Origin: Dechloromonas sp. HYN0024
Lineage (GTDB): Bacteria; Pseudomonadota; Gammaproteobacteria; Burkholderiales; Rhodocyclaceae
Length of the DNA: 64,000 bases
Assembly (NCBI RefSeq): GCF_003441615.1
Contig: NZ_CP031842.1
Coordinates: forward strand, 2,064,501 to 2,128,500
Direction: 5' to 3'
Shown here piece by piece: positions 50,051-58,938 of the stretch (within the stretch, counting starts at the first letter, position 1; each line of letters begins with the position of its first letter). The position numbers and the translations under genes are program-made. A model generated the notes under the pieces. It saw only the letters and a program-made list of their open reading frames with translations, had not been told where the DNA came from and searched no databases.

Positions 50051-51375
50051 GCGTGTAAGAATTTTTGTGTAAACGGTCACCCGGCAGGAAACTGCCACAT
50101 TGCCAGGAGCGATGATGACCGTAGGAAAGAAAGCAGTACCCAAAGAGTTGCTGGATAGCCTGTTGGCTGATTACCGGAAGCCGGAAGACCTGATTGGTGA
50201 GAATGGGTTGCTCAAGCAACTCACCAAGCTGCTGGTTGAGAAGGCGCTGGAAGTTGAGATGGCTGATCATCTCGGCCACGGCAAGAATGAGCCGGTGGAG
50301 AACACCGCCGGCAATACCCGTAATGGCAAGAGTAAGAAGACGCTGAAAGGGGAGTTCGGGGCATTGCCGATAGAGGTTCCCCGCGACCGCCAAGGCACTT
50401 TCGAGCCGCAGCTAATCCCAAAGCACCAGACCCGCTGGACAGGCTTTGACGACAAGATTCTGTCGCTATACGCCCGTGGCATGACGGTCCGTGAAATCCA
50501 GTCGCATCTGGAAGAGATGTACGGCACGGAGGTGTCGCCCACCCTGATTTCGTCAGTCACCGATGCGGTCATTGAAGAGGCTAAGGCCTGGCAATCACGA
50601 CCACTGGATGCGCTGTACCCGATCGTCTATCTGGACTGCATTCACGTCAAAGTCAGGGATGGCAGTGTGCGCGTCAAAGCCGTGTATCTGGCCATCGGAC
50701 TCAACATGGCGGGCGAGAAGGAAGTTCTCGGTCTGTGGATCGCCCAGACGGAAGGCGCCAAGTTCTGGCTGCAGGTGGTCACCGAACTCAAGAATCGTGG
50801 CGTCCAGGATATCTTCATTGCCTGCGTCGATGGGTTGAAGGGCTTTCCGGAAGCCATCGAGGCCGTCTATCCCCATGCAGCCGTTCAACTGTGCATCGTC
50901 CATATGGTCCGGCACAGCCTGAACTACGTTTCCTGGAAGATGCGTAAAGATGTTGCTGCTGACCTCAAACGGATATACAGCTGTGCCACCGCCGACGAAG
51001 CAGAACAGATGCTCGGAGAGTTTGAGGGCAAATGGGACGATGCCTACCTGCCCATCAGCCAGTCCTGGCGCCGGAACTGGCCGCGCATAACGCCGTTCTT
51101 TGACTACCCGCCGGAGATCCGGAAAGTCATCTACACGACCAATGCGATTGAATCAGTGAACATGAGCCTGCGGAAAATCACCAAGAACCGGGGCTCCTTT
51201 CCGAGCGATGAGGCGCTGATGAAACTCTTCTATCTGGCACTCCGCAACATCAGCCAGAAATGGACCATGCCCATTCGCGATTGGAAAGCAGCACTGACCC
51301 GATTTACTATCCAGTTCGAAGACCGGATGAATAACGTTTAACTCAAACCCCGTTTACACAAAATTCCGGACACGC
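50051..51375 (+). mobile_element. IS256-family insertion sequence, apparently complete
   Basis: The element of about 1325 bp is bounded by imperfect inverted repeats of about 26 bp. The left end starts GCGTGTAAG and runs to TTTTTGTGTAAACGG at 50076; the right end (50350s+1000, that is 51350-51375) reads, on the other strand, GCGTGTCCGG to ATTTTGTGTAAACGG. The inner 14-15 bases are identical. It holds one intact transposase gene. No 8-9 bp target duplication was found at the flanks, so rearrangement after insertion is likely. Confidence 0.85.
50115..51341 (+). CDS. IS256-family transposase
   Basis: The 408-residue protein (ATG at 50115, or the tandem ATG at 50112; AGGAG just upstream) is intact. 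The DDE residues lie in YLDCIHVKVRDG, VDGLKGFPEAIEAVYP and TTNAIESVNMSLR. The N-terminal text LTKLLVEKALEVEMADHLG and NTRNGKSKKTLKGEFG is typical of the Mutator/IS256 group. It catalyses transposition of its own element. Confidence 0.95.
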   Translation: MTVGKKAVPKELLDSLLADYRKPEDLIGENGLLKQLTKLLVEKALEVEMADHLGHGKNEPVENTAGNTRNGKSKKTLKGEFGALPIEVPRDRQGTFEPQLIPKHQTRWTGFDDKILSLYARGMTVREIQSHLEEMYGTEVSPTLISSVTDAVIEEAKAWQSRPLDALYPIVYLDCIHVKVRDGSVRVKAVYLAIGLNMAGEKEVLGLWIAQTEGAKFWLQVVTELKNRGVQDIFIACVDGLKGFPEAIEAVYPHAAVQLCIVHMVRHSLNYVSWKMRKDVAADLKRIYSCATADEAEQMLGEFEGKWDDAYLPISQSWRRNWPRITPFFDYPPEIRKVIYTTNAIESVNMSLRKITKNRGSFPSDEALMKLFYLALRNISQKWTMPIRDWKAALTRFTIQFEDRMNNV

Positions 51376-51460
51376 CCAATCCACATGGCGCTACCGGGAA
51401 GCCGGCGGCGAAGCTCAATATTTTGAGGCAGAGATGGCATGACATTAAGTTCGATGCCTA
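51376..51460. other. Short debris between IS256 element and the wbpM-like gene
   Basis: This 85-bp stretch has no complete gene. On the plus strand it can encode an out-running tail WRYREAGGEAQYFEAEMA and a stop at 51440-51442, which looks like the C-terminal end of a lost protein. It does not join in frame to the fragment on the left of the IS. Confidence 0.3.
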
Positions 51461-53275
51461 TCAACCTCCGACATATTCCGGAACAAATAGCTTCAACCCT
51501 TGCTTGACCTCAGCCGCATGGCGAACAGAGGGCACCAGCCAGGCCAGCAAAGCCTCACGTTCGGCCTCGTCCATGCGATCAAGCAGGCGGGCAATGCGCA
51601 GCTTCGGATGCGGCGTCGGCAGCGTGGCCTCATCATCGGCCAGCAGCTCTTCATAGAGTTTTTCACCAGGCCGCAACCCGGAGAATTCGATTCGGATATC
51701 GTCTTCCGAAAACCCAGATAGGCGGATCATGTCGCGGGCCAGATCGACTATGCGCACCGGCTCGCCCATATCGAGCACAAAAATCTCACCGCCCTGCCCC
51801 ATCCACCCGGCCTGCAGCACCAGCTGCGCCGCCTCGGGAATGGTCATGAAATAACGCACGATGTCGGGATGGGTCACGGTCACCGGGCCGCCGCGCGCAA
51901 TCTGCTCGCGGAACTTGGGAATGACGCTGCCGTTGCTACCCAGGACATTGCCAAAACGCACCGTGACGAATCGTGTGCCGCCATCAACCTGTTGAGCGCG
52001 ACAAAGCCGCTCAGCCAGACGCTTGCTGGCCCCCATGACATTGGTCGGATTCACGGCCTTGTCAGTCGAGATCAAAACAAATTTATCGACCCCCGCCCTC
52101 TGTGCCGCCCGCGCCAAAGTCAGTGTGCCCAAAGCATTCGTCCGCACAGCCTGCCAGGCATTGGCATCCTCCATCAGCGGCACATGCTTGTAAGCTGCCG
52201 CGTGGAAAATCACCGCCGGCTGTTCGGTGACCAGAATTTCATCAACCCGATCGGCATCACGCACATCCCCGGCCCAACAGCTACGGGAGAGCATCGGGCA
52301 CAAATGGGATAACTCTTCATCCATCTTGTAGAGGGCAAATTCAGACGAATCCAGCAGAACCAGCCGGCCCGGCGAAAACTTGGCGATCTGGCGGCACAGT
52401 TCGGAACCGATCGACCCCCCCGCCCCGCTAACCAATACCACCCGCCCAGTCAGCAATTCATGAAGCCCTTGGTCATCGAGTGAAACCGCTTCCCGACCCA
52501 GCAAATCTTCCAGCTCAACGCGCCGGATATTGGATACAGACAGGCGCCCCGCCAACAGGTCATCATAGGATGGCATGGTCATCACGGCCAATCCAGCGCC
52601 CGATGCATATTCAGCCGCGCTGCGTCGCTCCGATGATTTGGCTTCAGGCATCGCCATGATCACATGCTTGACGCCGTACTTGCCGGCCACCTCGCCGATA
52701 TTCGCCACGGAGCCAAACACCGGCAGGCCGCGCAGGCTGCGCCCAGTCTTCTGGGGATTTTCATCAACCAAGGCCACGGCGTACCACAATCCGCTGCGAT
52801 GCAATTCACGCAACAAAGAATCAGCTGCCTCGCCAGCGCCCAGCACCAATACCGGCTGCCCGCGCATCTTGGCCGGGCCGTATATGCGGTGCTCCTTCCA
52901 ACTGCGATAGGCAAAGCGACTGCCACCCATCATTAAAGCCAGCAACAAGGGGTGCAAGATAAGCACTGAACGTGGAATCGGACCCAAGCCCAAAAAGACG
53001 ACAGCCGCCGTCATTAGCAAACCACCAACCACAACCGCTGCAACGAGATGCTGCAAATCTGAAAGACTGGCAAAGCGCCACAAGCCACGGTACAACCCGA
53101 ACGCGAAGAACAAGGAACCCAGCAAGGGCATCACCCAAAGCAGGGAATGCTGAGCCACCCCGACAAACTCGGGCGGTATATCGAAATTGAATCGCAGCAA
53201 AAAAGCCAGCGCCCACGCCAGCGCAACAGCCACGAGATCGTGGAAAAATGCGGCGTAAGTACGTGGATTGGTCAT
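51461..53275 (-). CDS. Membrane-bound nucleotide-sugar 4,6-dehydratase (WbpM/CapD/FlaA1-like)
   Basis: The 604-residue protein has four N-terminal membrane helices (about 10-125), a Rossmann CoA-binding-like domain (VLVLGAGEAADSLLRELHRSG) and a C-terminal SDR domain with VSGAGGSIGSELCRQI, STDKAVNPTNVMGASKRLAE (Met and Lys of the altered catalytic set) and RFGNVLGSNGSVIPKF. Such enzymes make UDP-4-keto-6-deoxy sugars for O-antigen or capsule. It follows the phosphoglycosyl transferase gene on the same strand. The exact nucleotide sugar (UDP-GlcNAc favoured) is inference. Confidence 0.9.
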   Translation of the reverse strand: MTNPRTYAAFFHDLVAVALAWALAFLLRFNFDIPPEFVGVAQHSLLWVMPLLGSLFFAFGLYRGLWRFASLSDLQHLVAAVVVGGLLMTAAVVFLGLGPIPRSVLILHPLLLALMMGGSRFAYRSWKEHRIYGPAKMRGQPVLVLGAGEAADSLLRELHRSGLWYAVALVDENPQKTGRSLRGLPVFGSVANIGEVAGKYGVKHVIMAMPEAKSSERRSAAEYASGAGLAVMTMPSYDDLLAGRLSVSNIRRVELEDLLGREAVSLDDQGLHELLTGRVVLVSGAGGSIGSELCRQIAKFSPGRLVLLDSSEFALYKMDEELSHLCPMLSRSCWAGDVRDADRVDEILVTEQPAVIFHAAAYKHVPLMEDANAWQAVRTNALGTLTLARAAQRAGVDKFVLISTDKAVNPTNVMGASKRLAERLCRAQQVDGGTRFVTVRFGNVLGSNGSVIPKFREQIARGGPVTVTHPDIVRYFMTIPEAAQLVLQAGWMGQGGEIFVLDMGEPVRIVDLARDMIRLSGFSEDDIRIEFSGLRPGEKLYEELLADDEATLPTPHPKLRIARLLDRMDEAEREALLAWLVPSVRHAAEVKQGLKLFVPEYVGG

Positions 53276-53361
53276 GCGATGCGTTCCAGAAAAACTCCAG
53301 TTCAGACCGTCTGCCGGTCAAAGCTAGGTATTTTAACCTGCTTGCAACGCGTCATCAGCGC

Positions 53362-53934
53362 TCAGTGCGACACACCATCGCGACGCAGCACCTTGATGAA
53401 GGTGAGCCAGATAATGTGGATATCAAACCATAGCGAACGCCGCTTAAGGTATTCGACATCCAGCTTGACCTTTTCCGGAATCGGCAATTCGTCCCGGCCA
53501 TTGATCTGAGCCCAACCGGTCAAACCAGGCACCAGATCATGCACACCCAACTCAGTCCGCAAGGCAATCAGATCATCCTGATTGAACAGCGCCGGGCGCG
53601 GCCCGACAAAGCTCATGTCGCCAACCAGAATGCTCCACAACTGCGGCAATTCATCTAGGCTGGATTTCCGCAAAAATGAACCAATCGGCGTCAGATGGGC
53701 GTTCGGGTCTTTGAGCAGATGTGTCGCCACCGCGGGGGTACCGATGCGCATACTGCGGAATTTCGGCATTTTGAAAATGCGGTTGTGGCGACCGACCCTA
53801 TCCGACCAATAGAGTGCAGGGCCATGTGATGTTAGCGTTACGGCCATTGCGACAAGGAAAATGGGTACGAGTGCAAACATCAAGATAAGCAGAGCGAATA
53901 CCAAGTCAAATGTGCGTTTAATAATGGGAACCAT
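53362..53934 (-). CDS. Small phosphoglycosyl transferase (PglC/WcaJ C-terminal type)
   Basis: The 190-residue protein has one N-terminal membrane segment (FDLVFALLILMFALVPIFLVAM) and the catalytic core KFRSMRIGT, LRKSSLDELPQLWSIL, GDMSFVGPRPAL and PGLTGWAQINGRDELP. The DE pair in SSLDELPQ is catalytic. It transfers a sugar phosphate to undecaprenyl phosphate, the first step of surface-polysaccharide assembly, and probably uses the sugar made by the adjacent dehydratase. Confidence 0.93.
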   Translation of the reverse strand: MVPIIKRTFDLVFALLILMFALVPIFLVAMAVTLTSHGPALYWSDRVGRHNRIFKMPKFRSMRIGTPAVATHLLKDPNAHLTPIGSFLRKSSLDELPQLWSILVGDMSFVGPRPALFNQDDLIALRTELGVHDLVPGLTGWAQINGRDELPIPEKVKLDVEYLKRRSLWFDIHIIWLTFIKVLRRDGVSH

Positions 53935-54253
53935 TGTTGTTCAAGATGCCAATCAGTCTCCCAGAAACAGACGATAAAATTCCAAAAGAATATCTCGGCA
54001 ACCATTGATGATCATAGAGGTAAGAACCCGTTCGCCTACAACTATGTAGATAAGCCGGCGCGGCTTGAAAGTGGTCTAACAGTGAGCCCCCCGGATTTAG
54101 TACCAAAAGGCCAGATACTAAAAGTCCTTGAGTTGCAAATAAATACACTTAGCATGATAGAGTAAGAACCAAGTAGAAACTGACGACCAATAGTGATAGC
54201 TGGGCCGACTTGACTAGCACTCACAAGAAATATCGATATCTATCGGTTTTGCC
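53935..54253. other. 319-bp AT-rich region without a convincing gene
   Basis: The region lies between the phosphoglycosyl transferase start and the T1SS outer-membrane gene. Two short minus-strand frames exist: about 65 residues containing QVGPAITIGRQFLLGSYS and, in another frame, about 35 residues ending CRDILLEFYRLFLGD just before the transferase gene. Neither is recognisable; they may be remains of a deleted polysaccharide gene. Divergent promoters for both flanking operons must also be here. Confidence 0.35.
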
Positions 54254-55543
54254 ATGACTAAAATAATAATATTATCAGTATTCCTTTGCATTGTATTTTC
54301 CATAAACGCCCAAGCTCAATCGCTAAACGATTTTATTGAATTGACTATTAATTCACATCCGGCTATGCAGTCGCAGCGCAATCAGATGGATGTGGCGCAG
54401 GCCGACCGGGAGGTGGCACGGCAGCAGTTCTTGCCGACACCATCGGTCAATGTCGAGAACAAGGCATGGTCGAACAAGAGCGCCAACAGCCCGACCAACA
54501 ATGGCGATGACACGGTGTTGGTCCTGCGCTTGCAGCAGCCCTTGTGGACGGGTGGTCGTCTGACCGCCGGGCTGGACAAGGCCGATGCGCAAATATCGGT
54601 GACCGCGGCGGCCCTGCTGGAAACCCGGCAGCAGCTGGCCTTGCGTACCATTCAGGCGTGGGGCGAGTGGTATGGGGCGGATTTGAAGGTGCAGGCGATG
54701 GAGCGCAGCCTGGCCGAGCATCAGCGCCTCAAGGAGCAGGTCCAGCGCCGCGTTGAGGCGGGGGCGTCGGGGCCGAACGAACAGGTGCTGACCGATGGTC
54801 GGGTCGATCAGACGCGGTCGCAACTGGAGGCTTATAAGGGCCTGCTGCAGATGGCCAGAATGAAACTGGCTCTGCTCACCGGCCGGCCGTTGGCGAGGGA
54901 GGCCAGGCCGAGCCAGGTTTTGAAATTCAGCCCGCCGGGGATGGAGCTGGTACAGGACAAGGTGCGCGCGGCGAGTCCGTCGATCCAGAAACTTGAGGCC
55001 CAGATCAAGGTGCAGGAGGCGGAGGTGGACGAGCGTAAATCCGACCTCATGCCGGAGGTTTTCCTGCGCGCCGAGCATCAGCATGGCAACGCCACATACA
55101 GTAACGTGCCGGATAGCGACGCGGTTTTTGTCGGGGTATCGACCAAGCTGGGGGCGGGCTTCTCCAGTCTTTCGCGCATCGAGTCGTCGCGCAAGCGTTT
55201 GCAGGCCGCCAATGCCGAGCGGGAAGCGACGGAAAGAGCGGTGCTTGAGCAGTTTCAGGGGGACTGGGTGCAATACCATACCCTGCGCGCCCGGATCCCG
55301 GCGCTGGAGGCGAGTCTGACCTCCACCCGCCTGACCGCCGAGGCGTGGGATCGTCAGTTTCTGGCCGGCCGGAAGTCCTGGCTGGAGGTGATGAACACGA
55401 CGCGCGAACTGGCCCAGGCAGAAATCGAACTGGCCGATGCGAAGGCCGCCCTGGTGCAGACGGAATGGCGTCTGGCGGTGCTCAGCGACGGGGTTGATGA
55501 GGTCTTGCGAGGCAATGCCCAATCGGCATCGATACGCCGGTAA
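54254..55543 (+). CDS. TolC-family outer-membrane component of a type I secretion system
   Basis: The 429-residue protein has a signal peptide (MTKIIILSVFLCIVFSINAQA) and the two repeats of the outer-membrane factor family (LNDFIELTINSHPAMQSQRN; SLTSTRLTAEAWDRQFLAGR). It is the duct of the export system encoded by the two following genes. The first 100 bases or so are AT-rich, and from about 54357 the composition jumps to GC-rich, as if the 5' end came from different DNA. It ends 4 bases before the ABC transporter gene. Confidence 0.92.
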   Translation: MTKIIILSVFLCIVFSINAQAQSLNDFIELTINSHPAMQSQRNQMDVAQADREVARQQFLPTPSVNVENKAWSNKSANSPTNNGDDTVLVLRLQQPLWTGGRLTAGLDKADAQISVTAAALLETRQQLALRTIQAWGEWYGADLKVQAMERSLAEHQRLKEQVQRRVEAGASGPNEQVLTDGRVDQTRSQLEAYKGLLQMARMKLALLTGRPLAREARPSQVLKFSPPGMELVQDKVRAASPSIQKLEAQIKVQEAEVDERKSDLMPEVFLRAEHQHGNATYSNVPDSDAVFVGVSTKLGAGFSSLSRIESSRKRLQAANAEREATERAVLEQFQGDWVQYHTLRARIPALEASLTSTRLTAEAWDRQFLAGRKSWLEVMNTTRELAQAEIELADAKAALVQTEWRLAVLSDGVDEVLRGNAQSASIRR

Positions 55544-55547
55544 GCAA

Positions 55548-57638
55548 ATGAACAATCAACTTTTGGTGTCACTGTTAAGACTGGCGCAGATCCAGATGCA
55601 GCCGGTCGACCGCCTTGGCTTGCAGGCGGCAGTCAATGATCTCGACGGGGCGACGTTGAGCCCGGAAGCGACGGTTCTGACATTGATGAAGACGATGAGC
55701 CTGCCCCGGCCGAAGCTGATTGCCGGCGCGCAGTTTGACCCGACCCAGTTGCCGGCCCTGCTGTTTTCTCCGGATAAGGGGTGGGGCGTCCTCAAGGGCC
55801 AGAACGCGCTGGGTAAATGGATTTCCGAATGGTTTGATGGCGAGAACAATCAGTGGCATGAACTCGCCCTGGATCATCTGAACGCTTGCCAGTTGGCCAA
55901 GCTGGCCCTGGTCAAACCCTTCGATGCCAGCCGCAGTCCGGTGTTCCGGTTGATCAAGGACACTGTCTTGCAGCACAAGAGTTCGCTGGTCGAGATCGTT
56001 CTGGGCGGGGTGATGATCAACCTGATTGCCCTGGCGACCTCGATCTACAGCATGCAGGTGTATGACCGGGTGGTGCCGACCGGGGCGACACAAACCCTGC
56101 TGGCGCTGACCCTGGGGGTGTTGGGGGTGATTTTCTTCGAGTTTGTCATCAAGCTCGTCCGCTCCAATCTCAATCAGCGCATGGCTGATTTTATCGACAC
56201 CTATCTGGCCCGCACCATTTACACCCGGCTTTTGTCGGTGCGCATGGACCAGATGCCGAGCAGTGTCGGAGGGCTGGCGGCGCAGCTAAAAAGCTACGAA
56301 ACGGTGAGAAGCTTTTTGTCCACCCTGCCGACCCAGGTCCTCGTCGATATCCCCTTCTTTATCCTGTACACCCTGGTCATTCTGGCCATTGCCGGCTGGC
56401 TGGCCGGCATTGCCCTGGTTTTTGCCATCGCCTCGCTGGTCTTGGGCCTGGCCTACCGGAAAAGAGTCGAGGCCCTGTCGCAAAGCGTCAATCAGGCGGT
56501 CAACCTGAAAATGGGCCTGCTCGTCGAAACGATTGAAGGAGCGGAAACCATCAAGTCGGGGCAGGGTGGCTGGCGGATGCTGATGCGCTGGTTGCAGACG
56601 GCCGACGATGCGCGCACCGCCGAGTTCGATATGCGCAATGTCAGCGAGCATTCGCAATACTGGGTGGCACTGCTGCACCAGATTTCGTATGTATGCATGG
56701 TGGCGGCCGGGGCGATGATGGTGTCGCGTGGCGAGTTGACCATGGGCGCGCTCATTGCCTGCACCATCCTGTCCGGCCGTGTGCTCGCGCCCATCGGCAC
56801 GATCCCGGCCATTCTCGTCCAGTGGGGGCATTGCAAGGCTGCGCTGCAAGGGCTCGACCGGGTGTGGAGCCTGCAGGACGATCATTTTGGTGTCGATCAT
56901 CCGGTTGCCCTGGAGAGAGTCCAGGGCCTCTACGAATTCGATCAGGTCGAGTTCGCCTATGGTGCCAACAAGGCCTTTCAGGTGGCCAATCTACAGATCC
57001 GGCCGGGCGAGAAAATCGGGGTGCTGGGGCCAATCGGCTCGGGCAAGACGACCCTGTTGCGCTTGCTGAGCGGCATGTACAAGCCGCAAAAGGGCACCAT
57101 CAAGCTCGATCACGTTGATCTGTCGCATATCGGTAAGCCGATTCTCGCTGAGCAGGTCGGTTATCTGCAGCAGGATGGCCGGCTTTTTGCCGGCACCTTG
57201 CGCGACAACCTCATTCTCGGTCTGGTTGATCCTGGTGATCAGGCCATCCTCGATGCGGCAGCCTTGACCGGCTTGCAGGAGGCGGTGCTGGCGCAGCACC
57301 CGCTCGGCTTGCAGCAGCCCATCACCGAAGGCGGCATCGGGCTTTCAGGCGGGCAGAAGCAACTGGCCAACCTGACCCGCGTGTTCTTGCGCCAACCCCG
57401 CATCTGGCTGCTCGACGAACCGACCGCCAGCCTCGACCGTAACAGCGAGGTGGCGGTGATCAAGGCGCTGGCTACGAAACTGCGTCCGGAAGATACCCTG
57501 GTGCTGGTCACTCATAAATCGGAAATGTTGAATCTGGTCGATCGATTGATTGTCGTGGTCAATCATCAGGTGATCATGGATGGCCCGAAGGCCGAGGTGA
57601 TCCAGAAATTGCAAAATCAGCCGGCAGCGGCAAGCTAA
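55548..57638 (+). CDS. Type I secretion ABC transporter (HlyB/LapB-type permease-ATPase)
   Basis: The ATG at 55548 gives 696 residues. An N-terminal C39-like domain without a catalytic Cys (about 1-130) is followed by six membrane helices (about 150-430) and an ATPase with Walker A GPIGSGKTTLLRL, signature LSGGQKQLANL and Walker B IWLLDEPTASLD. The degenerate C39 domain is usual for exporters of large RTX proteins, which are not cleaved at a double-glycine leader. It stands 4 bases after the TolC-like gene and 20 bases before the adaptor. Confidence 0.94.
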   Translation: MNNQLLVSLLRLAQIQMQPVDRLGLQAAVNDLDGATLSPEATVLTLMKTMSLPRPKLIAGAQFDPTQLPALLFSPDKGWGVLKGQNALGKWISEWFDGENNQWHELALDHLNACQLAKLALVKPFDASRSPVFRLIKDTVLQHKSSLVEIVLGGVMINLIALATSIYSMQVYDRVVPTGATQTLLALTLGVLGVIFFEFVIKLVRSNLNQRMADFIDTYLARTIYTRLLSVRMDQMPSSVGGLAAQLKSYETVRSFLSTLPTQVLVDIPFFILYTLVILAIAGWLAGIALVFAIASLVLGLAYRKRVEALSQSVNQAVNLKMGLLVETIEGAETIKSGQGGWRMLMRWLQTADDARTAEFDMRNVSEHSQYWVALLHQISYVCMVAAGAMMVSRGELTMGALIACTILSGRVLAPIGTIPAILVQWGHCKAALQGLDRVWSLQDDHFGVDHPVALERVQGLYEFDQVEFAYGANKAFQVANLQIRPGEKIGVLGPIGSGKTTLLRLLSGMYKPQKGTIKLDHVDLSHIGKPILAEQVGYLQQDGRLFAGTLRDNLILGLVDPGDQAILDAAALTGLQEAVLAQHPLGLQQPITEGGIGLSGGQKQLANLTRVFLRQPRIWLLDEPTASLDRNSEVAVIKALATKLRPEDTLVLVTHKSEMLNLVDRLIVVVNHQVIMDGPKAEVIQKLQNQPAAAS

Positions 57639-57658
57639 CCTGTTCAGGACAAAAGAAA

Positions 57659-58816
57659 TTGATTACCAGAGCGCTTAATGGGTTGAAGAACCTGAGCATC
57701 ACTTACTGGATGCTGCTGTTTTTTATCTGCCTGATCCTGTGGGCCAGCCTTTTCGATATCAACCAGTCGGTGCGAGCCCTGGGCCAGATCGTGCCGAGTA
57801 CGACGACCCAGATCATCCAGGCGGCCGATGGCGGCGTGCTGGAAAAAATACTGGTCAAGGAGGGGCAGGTCGTCAAAGCCGGGCAGGTGTTGGCCAGGCT
57901 TGAAAAGAACCGGGCCAGTGCCAATGTCGATGAGGGTCAGTCGCGGGCGGTGTCGCTGTCGGCTGCCCTGATCCGGGCGCGGGCCGAGGCCAATGAAGAG
58001 GCACCGGTGTTTGGCAAGGCACTGAAACGCTTTCCTGATGCGGTGGCCGAACAGAAGTCGCTGTACGAACAGAAAAAGAAAGGCCTGGAGGCCGATCTGG
58101 CCAATCTGCGCGAGGCGCTGGTGCTCGCCCAGGATGAATTGAAAATCAACGAAAAACTGTTTGCCACGGGTGATATCGGACAACTCGAACTGATCCGCGC
58201 CAAGCGTCAGATTACCGACCTCAAGGGACGGATCAATTCGACCCGCAACAAATACCTGCAGGATGCCCGGCAGGAGGCGACCAAATTGCAGGAGGAACTG
58301 GCATCCCAGCGTTTCAAGCTGGAAGAGCGCGAGAGCGTGCTGTTCCACACGGCATTGACGGCCCCGGTGGCCGGCGTGGTCAAGTCGCTGCGCTTGAATA
58401 CCGTCGGCGGCGTGCTGCGCGCCGGCGACGAGTTGATGCAGATTTCGCCGACCGATGTCGGCTTGCTGGTCGAGGTCAAGGTCATGCCGGCCGATGTCGG
58501 CTTGCTGCACATCGGCCTGCCGGTCTCAGTGAAAATCGATGCCTTCGATTACTCGGTCTATGGCGCCCTCAACGGGAAGCTCGACTATATCAGCTCGGAT
58601 ACCCTGACCGAGCAGGGGCCGACGGGGCAGGCCATCACCTATTACAAGGCGCGCATTCAGCTGATTGATGATCATGCCAACAAGAAGCTCAATTTAAGTG
58701 AATTGAAAGCCGGCATGACCGCCAGCGCCGATATCCAGACCGGCGAACGCTCGGTGCTGCAATATCTGTTCAAACCCATCGCCAAGGCTTTTCAGGGGGC
58801 GGCAACAGAACGATAG
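57659..58816 (+). CDS. HlyD-family adaptor of the type I secretion system
   Basis: The 385-residue protein starts at TTG (AGGAC upstream, no suitable ATG). It has one membrane helix (about 18-35), a lipoyl half-motif (IIQAADGGVLEKILVKEGQVVKAG), a long coiled-coil hairpin (ELKINEKLFATGDIGQLELI ... QEELASQRFKLEERES), and the second half APVAGVVKSLRLNTVGGVL. It bridges the ABC transporter and the outer-membrane duct. It completes the three-gene export operon. Confidence 0.93.
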   Translation: MITRALNGLKNLSITYWMLLFFICLILWASLFDINQSVRALGQIVPSTTTQIIQAADGGVLEKILVKEGQVVKAGQVLARLEKNRASANVDEGQSRAVSLSAALIRARAEANEEAPVFGKALKRFPDAVAEQKSLYEQKKKGLEADLANLREALVLAQDELKINEKLFATGDIGQLELIRAKRQITDLKGRINSTRNKYLQDARQEATKLQEELASQRFKLEERESVLFHTALTAPVAGVVKSLRLNTVGGVLRAGDELMQISPTDVGLLVEVKVMPADVGLLHIGLPVSVKIDAFDYSVYGALNGKLDYISSDTLTEQGPTGQAITYYKARIQLIDDHANKKLNLSELKAGMTASADIQTGERSVLQYLFKPIAKAFQGAATER

Positions 58817-58884
58817 CATCACAACCGGATCTTACCCGGAACTCCAGGGACCAAATCCCGTCTTAACCATTTGAATAAAAAAAC

Positions 58885-58910
58885 GAAATTGAAATTTTTT
58901 GAGCAATTTC
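58885..58910. terminator. Possible weak bidirectional terminator between adaptor gene and RTX gene
   Basis: GAAATTG and CAATTTC form a 7-bp AT-rich stem with a 12-base loop, preceded by an A-run and followed by TTTCATT, between convergent genes. The stem is weak. Confidence 0.4.
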
Positions 58911-58938
58911 TTTCATTCACATGAGACGAAAGAAAGAC

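Noticed and set aside
49866..50393. 175-codon minus-strand frame crossing the left IS256 end
   Set aside because: More than half lies antisense inside the transposase; only the part outside the IS could be a gene remnant.
50051..51375. Target-site duplication of IS256
   Set aside because: The 8-12 bases on each side of the inverted repeats were compared and do not match.
54353..55555. 400-codon minus-strand frame opposite the TolC-like gene
   Set aside because: Shadow frame; product is Arg/Leu/Gln-rich with no family text, while the plus strand has full family similarity.
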